Position numbers and translations under genes: made by a program. This document shows, piece by piece, positions 1 through 8,443 of a stretch of DNA of 64,000 nucleotides; position 1 is the first letter of the stretch; every line of letters starts with the position of its first letter. The notes beneath the pieces were generated by a model. That model saw nothing but the letters and a program-made list of their open reading frames with translations. It had not been told where the DNA came from and made no database searches. This DNA comes from Acidobacteriaceae bacterium (GTDB lineage Bacteria > Acidobacteriota > Terriglobia > Terriglobales > Acidobacteriaceae): assembly GCA_003134855.1 (NCBI GenBank), contig PLCS01000008.1:248001-312000 (forward strand). Reading direction: 5' to 3'.

Positions 1-1284
1 TACGCTCCATTGATCCTTGCGACATTCGCAGCGCCTGCATTCGCAAACGTCACTGTCAGCAGTCCCTACAATGGCGAGGTAGTTAGATCGCCATTCGCTC
101 TTTCCGCCAACGCCGCGAACTGCTCGTCTCAAACTGTTGCTGCCATGGGCTACTCGCTCGACAGCAGCACTAATACAACGATTGTGAAGAGCACATCCGT
201 ACAGGCTATGGTTGCGTCTGGAACAGGAGCGCACATCCTGCATATCAAGGCATGGGGCAGCGCTGGTTCTGCATGCGTCACCGATGTCGCCATCACAGTC
301 GTCGCCGCTACAACCACCACAATTCCCACATCCGCAAACATCACTGTCAGCAGTCCCAACAATGGCGCCGAAGTTGAATCGCCATTCGCTCTTTCCGCCA
401 ACGCCGCGAATTGCTCGTCTCAAACGACTACTGCCATGGGCTACTCGCTCGACAACAGTACTGCTACAACGATTGTGAAGAGCATATCCATACAGGCCAT
501 GGTCGCGTCTGGAACAGGAGCGCACACCCTGCATGTCAAGGCATGGGGCAGCGCGGGTTCTGCATGCGTCACCGATGTCGCCATCACAGTCGCCGCTACT
601 ACCGCCGTAATTCCCACAAACGCAATCAGCGTAGGCGGTTTGCAGACCATGAGCAACTGGGTCGCACAACCTGACGCCGGGACTAACGGCAGTTCGACTG
701 GTTCGATGAGCCTCGTCAACTCGCCTTCACTCAGTGGTAATGCACGCCAGTTTGTGAGCAATTACCTGGACTACGGCGGCCAGCGTTTTTACGCGTCCTT
801 TGGAGACGATACCGCCGCTACTCACTTTTTCTATGACGCCTGGGTCTACCTGCCGTCTCCCTCCACTTCCATCGCCAATCTGGAAATGGATATGAATCAG
901 GTGATGTCCAATGGCCAGACTGTGATCTACGGAGTCCAGTGCGACGGCTGGTCAGGCACGTGGGATTACACCGCCAATCAGGGAACTCCTCAAAAGTATG
1001 TGGATGTATGGCTGCATTCGAAGGCGGCGTGCAACCCGCGTCAATGGAGTACGAATACCTGGCATCACGTTCAGGTCAGTTATTCCCGCGATAACTCCGG
1101 CAATGTCACCTACAGCGCTGTGTGGCTTGACGGCGCCAAATCGATTCTGAACGCGACAGTGCCGTCTGCCTTCGCGCTCGGATGGGCCCCCACGCTGCTG
1201 ACCAACTTTCAATTGGACGGCTACTTAGCCACGAGCGGGACCGCCGCTGCGTACCTGGACGATCTGACCATCTATCGCTGGTGA
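1..1284 (+). CDS. Secreted protein with two Ig-like repeats and a lectin-like C-terminal domain (5' partial)
   Basis: The reading frame is open from the first base and starts mid signal peptide: YAPLILATFAAPAFA aligns with the leader of the paralogue at 22934-24247, so only a few N-terminal codons lie outside the window. Two near-identical 97-codon repeats (about residues 16-110 and 113-207) are Ig-like, each with paired cysteines (ANCSS and GSACVTD). The C-terminal ~210 residues share scattered motifs with the paralogue (SPSLSG, LEMDMN, WDYTAN, WHHV, YLDDLTIYRW) and resemble concanavalin-A/LamG-type beta-sandwich domains. Probably an extracellular carbohydrate-binding or matrix protein; no catalytic motif was recognised. 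The export signal and paralogy are clear, the fold assignment is inference. Confidence 0.7.
   Translation, partial: YAPLILATFAAPAFANVTVSSPYNGEVVRSPFALSANAANCSSQTVAAMGYSLDSSTNTTIVKSTSVQAMVASGTGAHILHIKAWGSAGSACVTDVAITVVAATTTTIPTSANITVSSPNNGAEVESPFALSANAANCSSQTTTAMGYSLDNSTATTIVKSISIQAMVASGTGAHTLHVKAWGSAGSACVTDVAITVAATTAVIPTNAISVGGLQTMSNWVAQPDAGTNGSSTGSMSLVNSPSLSGNARQFVSNYLDYGGQRFYASFGDDTAATHFFYDAWVYLPSPSTSIANLEMDMNQVMSNGQTVIYGVQCDGWSGTWDYTANQGTPQKYVDVWLHSKAACNPRQWSTNTWHHVQVSYSRDNSGNVTYSAVWLDGAKSILNATVPSAFALGWAPTLLTNFQLDGYLATSGTAAAYLDDLTIYRW
42..600 (+). repeat. In-frame tandem duplication, 291-bp unit
   Basis: Two copies, about 42-306 and 333-597, align at a constant offset of 291 bases (97 codons) with no indel and only scattered substitutions. 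Both encode an Ig-like module of the secreted protein at 1-1284. High DNA identity suggests recent duplication or gene conversion. Confidence 0.85.
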
Positions 1285-1386
1285 AGGAAAAGACGTTCCT
1301 TGCAATTTCATCTGTAATGGATGGAAGAGTGTACCATCATAAGGCGGCTGGACGGGTTTGCGGCCTGTCCAGCTTCTCCGGGTTAC

Positions 1387-1658
1387 TAGGGCCTGTTCAC
1401 ACTACCCCGGTGGGCGGCGACGGGAGCCAATTTTTCTCAGATCGAGGAATGAGGAGTGACGGATACCGGGTGTATCCTAGCGACGATGGACGAAGATCTG
1501 GGGAAAATTGGCCCCGTCCCTTCGGGCTGCTGCGAAAATCCGGCCATACTTCATTCTCGCCCTCGACGGTGGACCCGCCACAGCCTTCGGGCTCGGCTTC
1601 GTCTAGCCGGATTTTCACTAGCAGCGCCACCCGCCGGGGTAGTGTGAACAGGCCCTAA
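1387..1658. mobile_element. MITE-like element with ~30-bp terminal inverted repeats
   Basis: The left end (from 1389, GGGCCTGTTCACACTACCCC) reappears reverse-complemented at 1626-1656, with two mismatches over roughly 30 bases. Both ends are bordered by TA, as expected for IS630/Tc1-type target duplication. Inside, a second inverted pair (gaaaatccggc near 1534 and gccggattttc near 1608) lies within the arms. No transposase is encoded in the ~270 bp. The right arm supplies the last codons and the stop of the kinase gene at 1618-2370. Confidence 0.75.
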
Positions 1659-2370
1659 CGTTATCTCTCGAAGGCATGGCGCTGCCGTTCTCCCGCGGGC
1701 GGTCTCTGAAGGTCAACTCCTCCAGCGCGTGCTTGAGGACGGCCCGCTCGACCTCACGGACCGGCATTGGGGCTATGATGGTCATTCCACCGGCCAAATC
1801 GCTCAGAGTTAGATAGGACTGGCGGTTGGCCTGGAGAAACTCGAGAGGGTATTCAGGCTTTCGCGCGCGAGCCTGAACCGGATCCGCGTCCAGCAAAAAG
1901 CTGATATCAGGCTTGGGAACCAGGTTCATGATCAGCCGGACATAGGCTCGAATGGCCGGATTGCGCAAGTTCAGGTTCGCGAGTTCGTCATAGGTATAGC
2001 GGTCGAAGATAACAAGATCGGCCTCGGAACGCAATGCTCTCTTCACTGCAAGCCGGACCGAGACAGCATCCAGGAAGTAAAGGAATAACCGCACGCCAGT
2101 CATGAACCATGACCTGACATTCTTGTCCCGCCGGTTGATCGGCGCGGAGGGAGATCCAACTCCTTTGTCGCCCTTGAAGATTCTGTGGCCGGTCGCTTCC
2201 CGGAGTCCGGTTAACCTGGCAATGTCATCCCAGAACCTGATTAGAAGAACTCGCAGGCCATCTTGTTCAAGCCGCGCGCGCAGAGCTTCAATCTGAGTGC
2301 TTTTTCCGGAGCCATCAATGCCGGAGAAACTTACCAGGTTAGTTCGGCTGATCTTTCGAATTGATCGCAT
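1618..2370 (-). CDS. Thymidylate-kinase-like P-loop kinase
   Basis: The protein has a Walker A motif SGIDGSGKST near the N-terminus and the DRY-type motif FDRYTYDE of the thymidylate kinase fold. True thymidylate kinases are about 210 residues; this one is ~250 with a divergent lid region. Tmk-like kinases of this sort occur in surface-polysaccharide clusters, where the substrate is unknown. The start is ATG at 2370, with GGAG seven bases upstream; a TTG at 2373 is also possible. It follows the gene ending at 2412 on the same strand, probably as the last cistron of the flippase operon. The final ~11 codons (ACSHYPGGWRC) and the TAG are encoded by the terminal repeat of the MITE-like element, so the native C-terminus has been replaced. 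Confidence 0.75.
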   Translation of the reverse strand: MRSIRKISRTNLVSFSGIDGSGKSTQIEALRARLEQDGLRVLLIRFWDDIARLTGLREATGHRIFKGDKGVGSPSAPINRRDKNVRSWFMTGVRLFLYFLDAVSVRLAVKRALRSEADLVIFDRYTYDELANLNLRNPAIRAYVRLIMNLVPKPDISFLLDADPVQARARKPEYPLEFLQANRQSYLTLSDLAGGMTIIAPMPVREVERAVLKHALEELTFRDRPRENGSAMPSRDNVRACSHYPGGWRC

Positions 2371-2411
2371 CAATATGCTCCGCAGATCCTTCCAATGCTT
2401 TGGGCCAATTG

Positions 2412-2954
2412 TCAGTTTGGCCGGCTGGGGCTCGCATGAGAGAGCCCCACGACAGTTCCGATGGCGACAGCGGCGCCCGCGATCACACCAACCCTGATCA
2501 GGATGGATCGGGCCCGCCGCTGCTTTCCCGGCGCAATCACCGCTCCGGCCGGCCTGGACGCAGCGACGCCGCCGGTCTTCATGACCGGAGCCGCGGCCGT
2601 GCCGACCGGTTTCGGGGCGCTGTTTTGCGGGGTTTCCGAGCTGGACTGTGAGGCGCCAGACTGCGATGAGCCAGACTGTGAGGAGCCAGACTGTCCACTC
2701 TGACCGGCAGCCTGCACCGGCTTAGGGTCCGGGTTGTCTGGAACCATTTCTTGAGAGCTGCTTGTGCCTGTGCCTGGACTACCGGCTTGATTATCCGAGT
2801 CTTTCGACTGATTCTGGAAGGTGGAAACGCTCGGATGCGGGTCGAGGAGCACCTGTCGCGGCGCTGCGGCAGCCTCTTCCGCTAACGGAAACGCCAGCAG
2901 GAACACAAGACCGCCGGCAATCAGTCTTCTCCGCCAACACAGCGAACTTCTCAT
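2412..2954 (-). CDS. Small exported Ser/Gln-rich protein with C-terminal membrane segment
   Basis: Start chosen at ATG 2954 because GGGAGGAG lies six bases upstream; the frame extends to 3008 but gives a poorer N-terminus. From this start the protein has a signal peptide (MRSSLCWRRRLIAGGLVFLLAFPLAEEAAA, hydrophobic core about residues 10-25), a low-complexity Ser/Gln/Gly middle built from short repeats (SGSSQSG-type), and a C-terminal hydrophobic helix (VGVIAGAAVAIGTVVGL). No family recognised. It sits between the STAS gene and the kinase gene on the same strand and is probably co-transcribed. The layout suggests a periplasmic linker or spacer anchored at one end. Confidence 0.65.
   Translation of the reverse strand: MRSSLCWRRRLIAGGLVFLLAFPLAEEAAAAPRQVLLDPHPSVSTFQNQSKDSDNQAGSPGTGTSSSQEMVPDNPDPKPVQAAGQSGQSGSSQSGSSQSGASQSSSETPQNSAPKPVGTAAAPVMKTGGVAASRPAGAVIAPGKQRRARSILIRVGVIAGAAVAIGTVVGLSHASPSRPN
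2642..2702. repeat. Short tandem repeats, 15-bp period
   Basis: About four degenerate copies of a 15-base unit (ctgtgaggagccaga and variants) sit inside the small secreted protein gene and encode its Ser-Gln-Ser-Gly pentapeptides. The unit is a multiple of three, so copy-number slippage would stay in frame. Confidence 0.7.
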
Positions 2955-3008
2955 GTCTCCTCCCAGCCCCGTCCTGTTGCGCGCCATGGAATGGCCGTCC
3001 CAAAGCAA

Positions 3009-3413
3009 TTATGCCGCATTCGCAGGGGCCCGAAGTGAGCCGAAAGGAACATGCACTTCCGAATTCAACTCTGCCGGAAGCCGGCGGAAGCTGATAATCG
3101 CTTCAGCATTCGTGTCAAAACATTCAAAGAGACGGTCGACTCCGGTGAGTTTCAGAATCGCTCTTGCCTCCGCGGGGATTGCTGCCAGCTTGACGTCGCT
3201 ATCGTGCTTGATGGCCTCCTCCAGGCAACAGAGCAGCAGGTAGATGGCAGGCCTGTCCATCAGACGCACACGAGAACAATCGAGCACGATGCCAGCCCGG
3301 TCATTACTTATCGAGCTCACCACATCGCTGAGAAAGATGCGTCCTTGTTTCCGGCTTAATGATTCATGCAGCTGTTTGACCACGACTGTGCTAACTTGAA
3401 CTGTCATATCCAC
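3009..3413 (-). CDS. STAS-domain protein (anti-sigma-factor antagonist-like)
   Basis: A 134-residue protein with the alternating beta/alpha pattern of STAS domains: IVLDCSRVRLMDRPAIYLLLCCLEEA matches the core strand-helix of SpoIIAA-type antagonists. In canonical antagonists the helix begins D-S-S/G with a phosphorylatable serine; here the residues are D-R-P, so the usual phosphorylation switch is absent. An ATG at 3407 (Met3) is an alternative start. It lies between the flippase and a small exported protein on the same strand. A regulatory or scaffold role in the polysaccharide operon is possible, but no partner kinase or phosphatase is nearby. Confidence 0.75.
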   Translation of the reverse strand: MDMTVQVSTVVVKQLHESLSRKQGRIFLSDVVSSISNDRAGIVLDCSRVRLMDRPAIYLLLCCLEEAIKHDSDVKLAAIPAEARAILKLTGVDRLFECFDTNAEAIISFRRLPAELNSEVHVPFGSLRAPANAA

Positions 3414-3443
3414 ATCCGATCTCAGGTTCTCCGCAACCTGGGG

Positions 3444-5459
3444 TTATCCGGAGGTTTGCAAAAGGTGTGCAAGCTCAGCCTCGGGATTGCGCATATTTCG
3501 AGCCAATTTGTTTCTCCCATATCGCAAGAGAGTCAGGAGGTTCGTGTTGTACCAGCAGCACTCTGTCATACGAGGCGACAATCCGCACAGAAAGCGCAGC
3601 TTCTTCAGGCTGCCCGGCGATGCAAGCATTGCCGCTATAAGCCGATGGTTCCCATCCAGAACCGTTAGAGACTGGCATTCGGTGAGACCGATGAGGATCA
3701 CAGGACTGAATCCGGGCTCATCCTGCAGCAACTGATCGCCAATCGCCGCAATCTTCGATAAGAATGGACCGTCGACCAAGTGCTGGTGCGTCCGCATGGC
3801 TTCCGCAATCTCGCTGACCGAGAAATTGCCGCGCGCCAGCTTTCGCCACTGGGCTCGTGGAAATGCCCTGATCTGGTCCAGGCCGGCTTCGTTGATTTCC
3901 ACCTCATACCATTCCGTCCCGACGGGAATCTCCTTCCACAGCGCCAGATTCCGCAGGTTGAACAGAGCTCTCCGCTTCGCGTTGTCACCTGCATTCTCAA
4001 GATCGGGTGCGCTCACAACTTCACGCAGGCTTTCCTGATACTCGCAAAATTCCGAAGAGTGGAAGTCGCTCTTCAGAAACTCAGCAATAACCTCGTCCTC
4101 CGACACTGCTCGAATCACCGTCGCCGGCCGAAACCGCACAGCCCGCAGCAGTTTCCCCGGAGCCGAGAGCGATGCAACAAAGAATGGTATTGCCACGCAA
4201 ACGAGGAGACCGATCATGAGGAACAGTTGCACGAGAATGACTTCGCGCATAGAGGAATGAAAACGGCAGATCCCGGCAATCACCATGCCGCTGAACGCCA
4301 ACTGCACCCAACTTGCATTCGCAATCTTGTAGGACATCTCGAAAGTAATCATCACTGCGCTCAGCGAGAAGATGATTGCCGTGATGGCGTAGAGCGTCAG
4401 AAGATAGGGAAGGTTGTACTTCCCAACGATCTCGAATCCCGATCCGAAAAGTGCAGTCCAGAACCCGGCCGGCGCGAACCCCAGACCGAGAGCCAGGACA
4501 GAACCGGTAACCAGCACCAACAGCAGCGAGGTGGCGATGACCCTGAGATTCCTTCTCTCCTCATCGCGAGTGCCCGCCACAAGCGGAAACATGCTGTTGA
4601 CGACCGCGGAGGAAAAGGCAAATATCACTCGGCCAACCATCGCAACGGCTGCATAGAGTCCAGCCTCCCTTGCGAAGAAAAAGTGCTTGACCAGCACAAT
4701 GTCACAGTTGTTGATAAGCACCTGGCCGGAAAAGAAGATCAATGCCTGGGTAGTTTCCCGAAGAGCATACGAAGAACTAAGAGGATTCGAGGCCCGGCCA
4801 GTCAGCTTCGGCGGGGAGGTAAGATAGGCCACCACGACCGCTGCCGCATTGGCCGCAATCACTCCCTCGACTCCCATGCCGGCCAGGATCAAGAGGACCG
4901 ATCCCCCGAGTCGAAACACACCTTCAACGACAAGATTAATGGCGAGCCGGCGAAAGCCGTAAGTCCCTTGAATAAAGCCCCGCCGGCATCCCAGCGGAAC
5001 GTAGAACGCCGCGCCAATTGCCAGAAGCGCGACGAGAATGGGGCCGGAAAGGTTTAGATAATCCGCGATCGATCGCTGAAACAACAGCAATATGAGAGCA
5101 GCGAGAATCCCGCAGGCCCATGCGCCCCTGTGGAAACTCCGATAAACCGCTGCCTTCCCTTCCGCAGCGCTCTGTTGCGCCACCAGCTTCGCGGTGGTGA
5201 TTTGAAAGGAGAGCGTCACCGCGGATAGCAGGGTGAGAATCGTGTAGACAACCGTGGCCTGCCCGAAGCCCCGAGGGCCCAGGAATCGCGCAACGGCAAT
5301 GTTGTAGACGAGGTTGATTGCAGTCGTCAGGACCGAGCCTGAAAGCAGCACAACACTGCCCGAGACAATGCGGGCTTGCAGTGTTCTCGTTTTTTCGGTC
5401 AAACCATTCACTACACCCTCGAAGCTCCGGTTCGCGATGCAGGAAGGAATCCGCATCAA
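3444..5459 (-). CDS. Wzx-type polysaccharide flippase fused to a ParB-like DGNHR domain
   Basis: Residues ~1-435 form a multi-helix membrane protein of the polysaccharide exporter/MATE superfamily (early motif LLSGSVLTTAINLVYNIAVARFLGPRG). These flippases move lipid-linked glycans across the inner membrane and usually end at 420-500 residues. Here ~220 soluble residues follow, containing VLDGNHRLIAAML (DGNHR at 602-606), the signature of ParB/sulfiredoxin-like folds that bind or hydrolyse nucleotides. A GTG at 5411 with GAGGG upstream could be the real start; the annotated start has a weak ribosome-binding site. It is the first gene of a minus-strand run to 1618. The domain boundary and nucleotide-binding idea are inference. 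Confidence 0.8.
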   Translation of the reverse strand: MMRIPSCIANRSFEGVVNGLTEKTRTLQARIVSGSVVLLSGSVLTTAINLVYNIAVARFLGPRGFGQATVVYTILTLLSAVTLSFQITTAKLVAQQSAAEGKAAVYRSFHRGAWACGILAALILLLFQRSIADYLNLSGPILVALLAIGAAFYVPLGCRRGFIQGTYGFRRLAINLVVEGVFRLGGSVLLILAGMGVEGVIAANAAAVVVAYLTSPPKLTGRASNPLSSSYALRETTQALIFFSGQVLINNCDIVLVKHFFFAREAGLYAAVAMVGRVIFAFSSAVVNSMFPLVAGTRDEERRNLRVIATSLLLVLVTGSVLALGLGFAPAGFWTALFGSGFEIVGKYNLPYLLTLYAITAIIFSLSAVMITFEMSYKIANASWVQLAFSGMVIAGICRFHSSMREVILVQLFLMIGLLVCVAIPFFVASLSAPGKLLRAVRFRPATVIRAVSEDEVIAEFLKSDFHSSEFCEYQESLREVVSAPDLENAGDNAKRRALFNLRNLALWKEIPVGTEWYEVEINEAGLDQIRAFPRAQWRKLARGNFSVSEIAEAMRTHQHLVDGPFLSKIAAIGDQLLQDEPGFSPVILIGLTECQSLTVLDGNHRLIAAMLASPGSLKKLRFLCGLSPRMTECCWYNTNLLTLLRYGRNKLARNMRNPEAELAHLLQTSG

Positions 5460-5603
5460 GCTGGAGATGGAGATCTATTCGCCGTGACAGTTAATTCGAT
5501 GCGAAGAGCAGCGGTCTGGCTGCTCAGAAACGAAGATTGATGAAGTTATTTCCCCAATTAGTGACAACCCCGCGGGTTCCGGCGGCCTCTAATAGATAAG
5601 CCA

Positions 5604-6587
5604 ATGTTGAATCGGATGAGCATCGCATTTCTTTTTCTCTTCCTGCTGCCTCACGGATGCTCCTGGCCCGGGTTGGGCCATGGGCAGCCGCTGAAGCACA
5701 AGGCGACGGGGAATGCGCCGCAGACAATTGCCTTGTACGAAGCCTGGTTCGGACATCCCAAGCACGCCTCCGCCGGATATTCTTCGCACGATCCAGCTGT
5801 AATAAACAGTCAGATTCGCCGCGCAAAAGCGATGGGCATTTCAGCGTTTGTGGTGGACTGGTACGGGGACCGGGAGTCCTTCATCGATCGCAGCTATGCC
5901 TTGATGCAGACCGCGGCTGCGAACGAGCAGTTCCAGGTTGCGATGATGTACGACGAAACAGACGAGGAAGAAGGGGCGACCGACCAGGCCATGGCGGATT
6001 TCACAATGTTCCATGACACCTATCTTTCATCGAAGGCGCCGGGGCATCAGGCATATCTCACCTATGAAGGCCGTCCTGTGATCTTCATTTTTCCAAAAGG
6101 GAGACACACAGACTGGAATAGAGTGCGCACCATGGTGAACAAATGGAATCCTTCACCGTTATTGATCCAAGAGAACCTGCCCGGTTCGGATGCGGATGCA
6201 TTCGATGGCTTTTATGCCTGGATAAACCCTGGAGAAAAGGGATGGGCGGCAGATGGCAGCAACTGGGGAGAGCAATACTTGAGTGATTTCTATCAAACAA
6301 TGCAGTCAAAGTATTCCGACAAGATTATTGTAGGCGGCGTGTGGTCTAGTTTCGACGACAGCAAAGCCTCTTGGGGGCTTAACCGGCATATATCCGCGCG
6401 ATGCGGCCAGACGTTTGCAGACACCTCCAACCTGTGGCGCAAGTATTTTCCCCCGGATAATCTTCTACCCTTCGTAATGATCGAGACATGGAATGACCAC
6501 GAAGAGGGCACATCCATTGAGGACGGCATTCCCACGTGCGGTCCTGGGACGCATGAGCATTCTCCGGATCCTCTCGCGGGTAAATAG
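5604..6587 (+). CDS. GH99/GH71-like exported glycan-acting protein
   Basis: A 327-residue protein with a hydrophobic leader ending near a cysteine (FLFLFLLPHGCSW), which may be a signal peptide or an atypical lipobox. The mature part has features of the GH99-like TIM-barrel group: an early YEAWFG strand, DPAVINSQIRRAKAMGISAFVVDWYG, and a late IETWNDHEEGTSIE resembling the conserved Trp-Asn/acidic segment of endo-alpha-mannosidase-like and GH71 enzymes. It is a lone plus-strand gene between two minus-strand glycan genes, which supports a role in trimming or modifying the local polysaccharide. Substrate unknown. An ATG at 5616 is an alternative start. Confidence 0.7.
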   Translation: MLNRMSIAFLFLFLLPHGCSWPGLGHGQPLKHKATGNAPQTIALYEAWFGHPKHASAGYSSHDPAVINSQIRRAKAMGISAFVVDWYGDRESFIDRSYALMQTAAANEQFQVAMMYDETDEEEGATDQAMADFTMFHDTYLSSKAPGHQAYLTYEGRPVIFIFPKGRHTDWNRVRTMVNKWNPSPLLIQENLPGSDADAFDGFYAWINPGEKGWAADGSNWGEQYLSDFYQTMQSKYSDKIIVGGVWSSFDDSKASWGLNRHISARCGQTFADTSNLWRKYFPPDNLLPFVMIETWNDHEEGTSIEDGIPTCGPGTHEHSPDPLAGK

Positions 6588-6649
6588 TCGGCAGTGCTGG
6601 AAAAGCGCTAGTTCGTAGACTGGACGATTTGGTAATTACTCCCGGAAAA

Positions 6650-6696
6650 GTGCGGGCGAGGACGCCCGCACTACAGCCGGTCAGGAGACCGGCGCT
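6650..6696. repeat. Twin REP-like hairpins with AGGA loops
   Basis: Two perfect hairpins follow each other: 6650-6671 (9-bp stem gtgcgggcg/cgcccgcac, loop agga) and 6676-6693 (7-bp stem gccggtc/gaccggc, loop agga), joined by TACA and followed by a second CTACA. The shared loop and spacer indicate a repeat family rather than a simple terminator. There is no T-tract. Confidence 0.65.
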
Positions 6697-6819
6697 ACAA
6701 TCCGTTCATGGGTTGGTCCAGCCTTATCCTGAACCGTTGCGCGTTGCACCGGTTATGCCGGGCGAGTAAAAGTGCGGCATCAGACACCCTCCGGCGGTCG
6801 CCGAAGGATGTCGTCCTCT

Positions 6820-7833
6820 CTACGCCGCCTCGACCACGGCTGTCTCGGTTTCGCCGTTGAGTTGGTCCTCATAGCCTTTGCCTTTGGCTGCAATCACGGC
6901 AAGATGGGGAGCAATCTTGGCTGGAGAACGGTGGACCGTGCTGACGATCGAAAGGGGCCGGTTACGCACCTCGTCGTACATGCGTCCGATATATTCGCCC
7001 AGTACACCAAGGCATAGAAGCAGCAAGCCTCCGACGAAAAATACCGCGGCCCCCACACCGAAGCCCGCAACGGCCACCGAGCTCTTGGAAAAGAGCATCA
7101 AGACCCCCAGGAGCGCGGCCACGCTGCTTGCCAGGAAGAAGAGCGCGAAGCTGAGGCGCAAAGGTTTGTAGCTGAAGCTCGTGATCGCGTCCATGGCGTA
7201 CTTGATCCGGCTTGAGAACGAGAGTTTGCCATCGCCTGCCAATCGGTCCTGCCGATCATAGTAGACCACTGTGTTGCGATAGCCGACCCAGGCTCGAAGC
7301 CCTGGCAAGTACCGGTTCTTTTCTCCCATGGCATTGACCGAATCGACCGCCTTTCGATCCATGAGACTGAATATCCCGGCGTTGAGAGGAATCGGATAGT
7401 CGGAAAGCGCCCCCAGGACACGATAGAAGAGAGGAAAGAGCTGGGCCAGGATCTTGCGCCGCTCCTGCCTGCTCTTTCTTACCGCGACTACAACTTCAGC
7501 GCCTTCCCGCCAGGCTTGGATCAGTTTAGGAAGAACTTCCGGCGGATCCTGAAAATCGCCATCCATAAGAATCACAGCGTCACCGCGCGCCGTCTCAATA
7601 CCCGCCGAGATAGCGCCCACGTGGCCCCAATTGCGGGATAGCTCCACCACCACCACATGTGAATCCATGGTCTGGAGACCCTTCAGCAACTCGAGAGAGT
7701 AATCTGTGGAACCATCGTTGACGTACACGACTTCCCAGCTCATGTGAACACCTTCCATGGCGAAAGCAACAGCCTCATGGAATCGCATGATCAGTTCTTC
7801 TTCGTTATAAATGGGTACGACGACAGAAATCAT
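6820..7833 (-). CDS. GT2 glycosyltransferase, GtrB/DPM-like, with C-terminal membrane helices
   Basis: The N-terminal ~230 residues are a GT-A family 2 domain (ISVVVPIYNEEELI, VNDGSTDYSLELL, ILMDGDFQDPPEVLPKLI), followed by two hydrophobic segments (LSFALFFLASSVAALLGVLML and FGVGAAVFFVGGLLLLCLGVLGEYIGRMYDEV). This architecture is that of bactoprenol glucosyltransferases and dolichyl-phosphate mannose synthase relatives, which load a sugar onto a polyprenyl phosphate at the inner membrane. The start at 7833 has AGGAG seven bases upstream. The ~337-residue length is typical. It probably supplies lipid-linked sugar to the GT-C-like protein encoded at 10434-12185. Confidence 0.88.
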   Translation of the reverse strand: MISVVVPIYNEEELIMRFHEAVAFAMEGVHMSWEVVYVNDGSTDYSLELLKGLQTMDSHVVVVELSRNWGHVGAISAGIETARGDAVILMDGDFQDPPEVLPKLIQAWREGAEVVVAVRKSRQERRKILAQLFPLFYRVLGALSDYPIPLNAGIFSLMDRKAVDSVNAMGEKNRYLPGLRAWVGYRNTVVYYDRQDRLAGDGKLSFSSRIKYAMDAITSFSYKPLRLSFALFFLASSVAALLGVLMLFSKSSVAVAGFGVGAAVFFVGGLLLLCLGVLGEYIGRMYDEVRNRPLSIVSTVHRSPAKIAPHLAVIAAKGKGYEDQLNGETETAVVEAA

Positions 7834-7943
7834 AATCTACTCCTGGAGTTCCGAGTTGCGCGTTCATGAAGAAGCTCTTTCTCGTAATCGTGCATTGCCT
7901 CCCAAAACACCGGGAACGTCCCCTGCAATTCCGAGATAGTGCC

Positions 7944-8441
7944 CTATTTGAGCGCGGCCTGGAAAACTCTCACCCTCCATCGCACTTCAGCAGGTGTTAA
8001 GACTATGACGTATCTTGCGCTTATATGCTGTATCGGATTGACCCTGTCATGATCAAACACCTGCACGTCGTATTCAACCCTGTCTATCAGCTCAATCGAG
8101 AGCCCTTCCGGCGAGTAGAAAACTATCTGTATATCATGCGCGCTATCCTGATAACGCGTGCGAATCCCCAATGCGGCTTGCTGCTGGATTGTCTCGGCAA
8201 GTTTGTTTCTGGCGGTTCCCACGAAAGCCGGATCAAGCAAATCCGAGCGATTCTGCTCAAGCGCGGCTCTCAAACTCTGCCAGGACTTTAGATAATCGCG
8301 AATCGCCGCCGTCTGGGTCTGCTCCGGCAGGGGCCGCGGACTTTGCAGATTTGCCGGTTCCACGCGCACCGTGGCTTGAGCGGAGGCGAAACCGGAGGCA
8401 GCCATGAAGAGTGTGCAAACGAACAGCGTTGACCGTATCAT
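7944..8441 (-). CDS. Exported protein of unknown function, last gene of a four-gene operon
   Basis: The start at 8441 is set by GGGAGAAG six bases upstream and by its position two bases after the preceding gene's stop. The signal peptide (MIRSTLFVCTLFMAASGFASAQA) is followed by about 140 residues: an alpha-helical stretch (IRDYLKSWQSLRAALEQNRSDLLDPAFVGTARNKL) and then beta-rich sequence (IQIVFYSPEGLSIELIDRVEYDVQVFD, YVIVLTPAEVRWRVRVFQAAL). The pattern resembles small NTF2-like or SnoaL-like alpha+beta domains, but no catalytic residues are recognisable. Translational coupling to the Ig-like protein upstream argues for a shared process. Confidence 0.7.
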   Translation of the reverse strand: MIRSTLFVCTLFMAASGFASAQATVRVEPANLQSPRPLPEQTQTAAIRDYLKSWQSLRAALEQNRSDLLDPAFVGTARNKLAETIQQQAALGIRTRYQDSAHDIQIVFYSPEGLSIELIDRVEYDVQVFDHDRVNPIQHISARYVIVLTPAEVRWRVRVFQAALK

Positions 8442-8443
8442 GG

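Noticed and set aside
3780..5057. 425-codon plus-strand open frame
   Set aside because: Antisense to the flippase gene; very rich in His/Arg/Gln with no membrane or domain pattern, and no ribosome-binding site.
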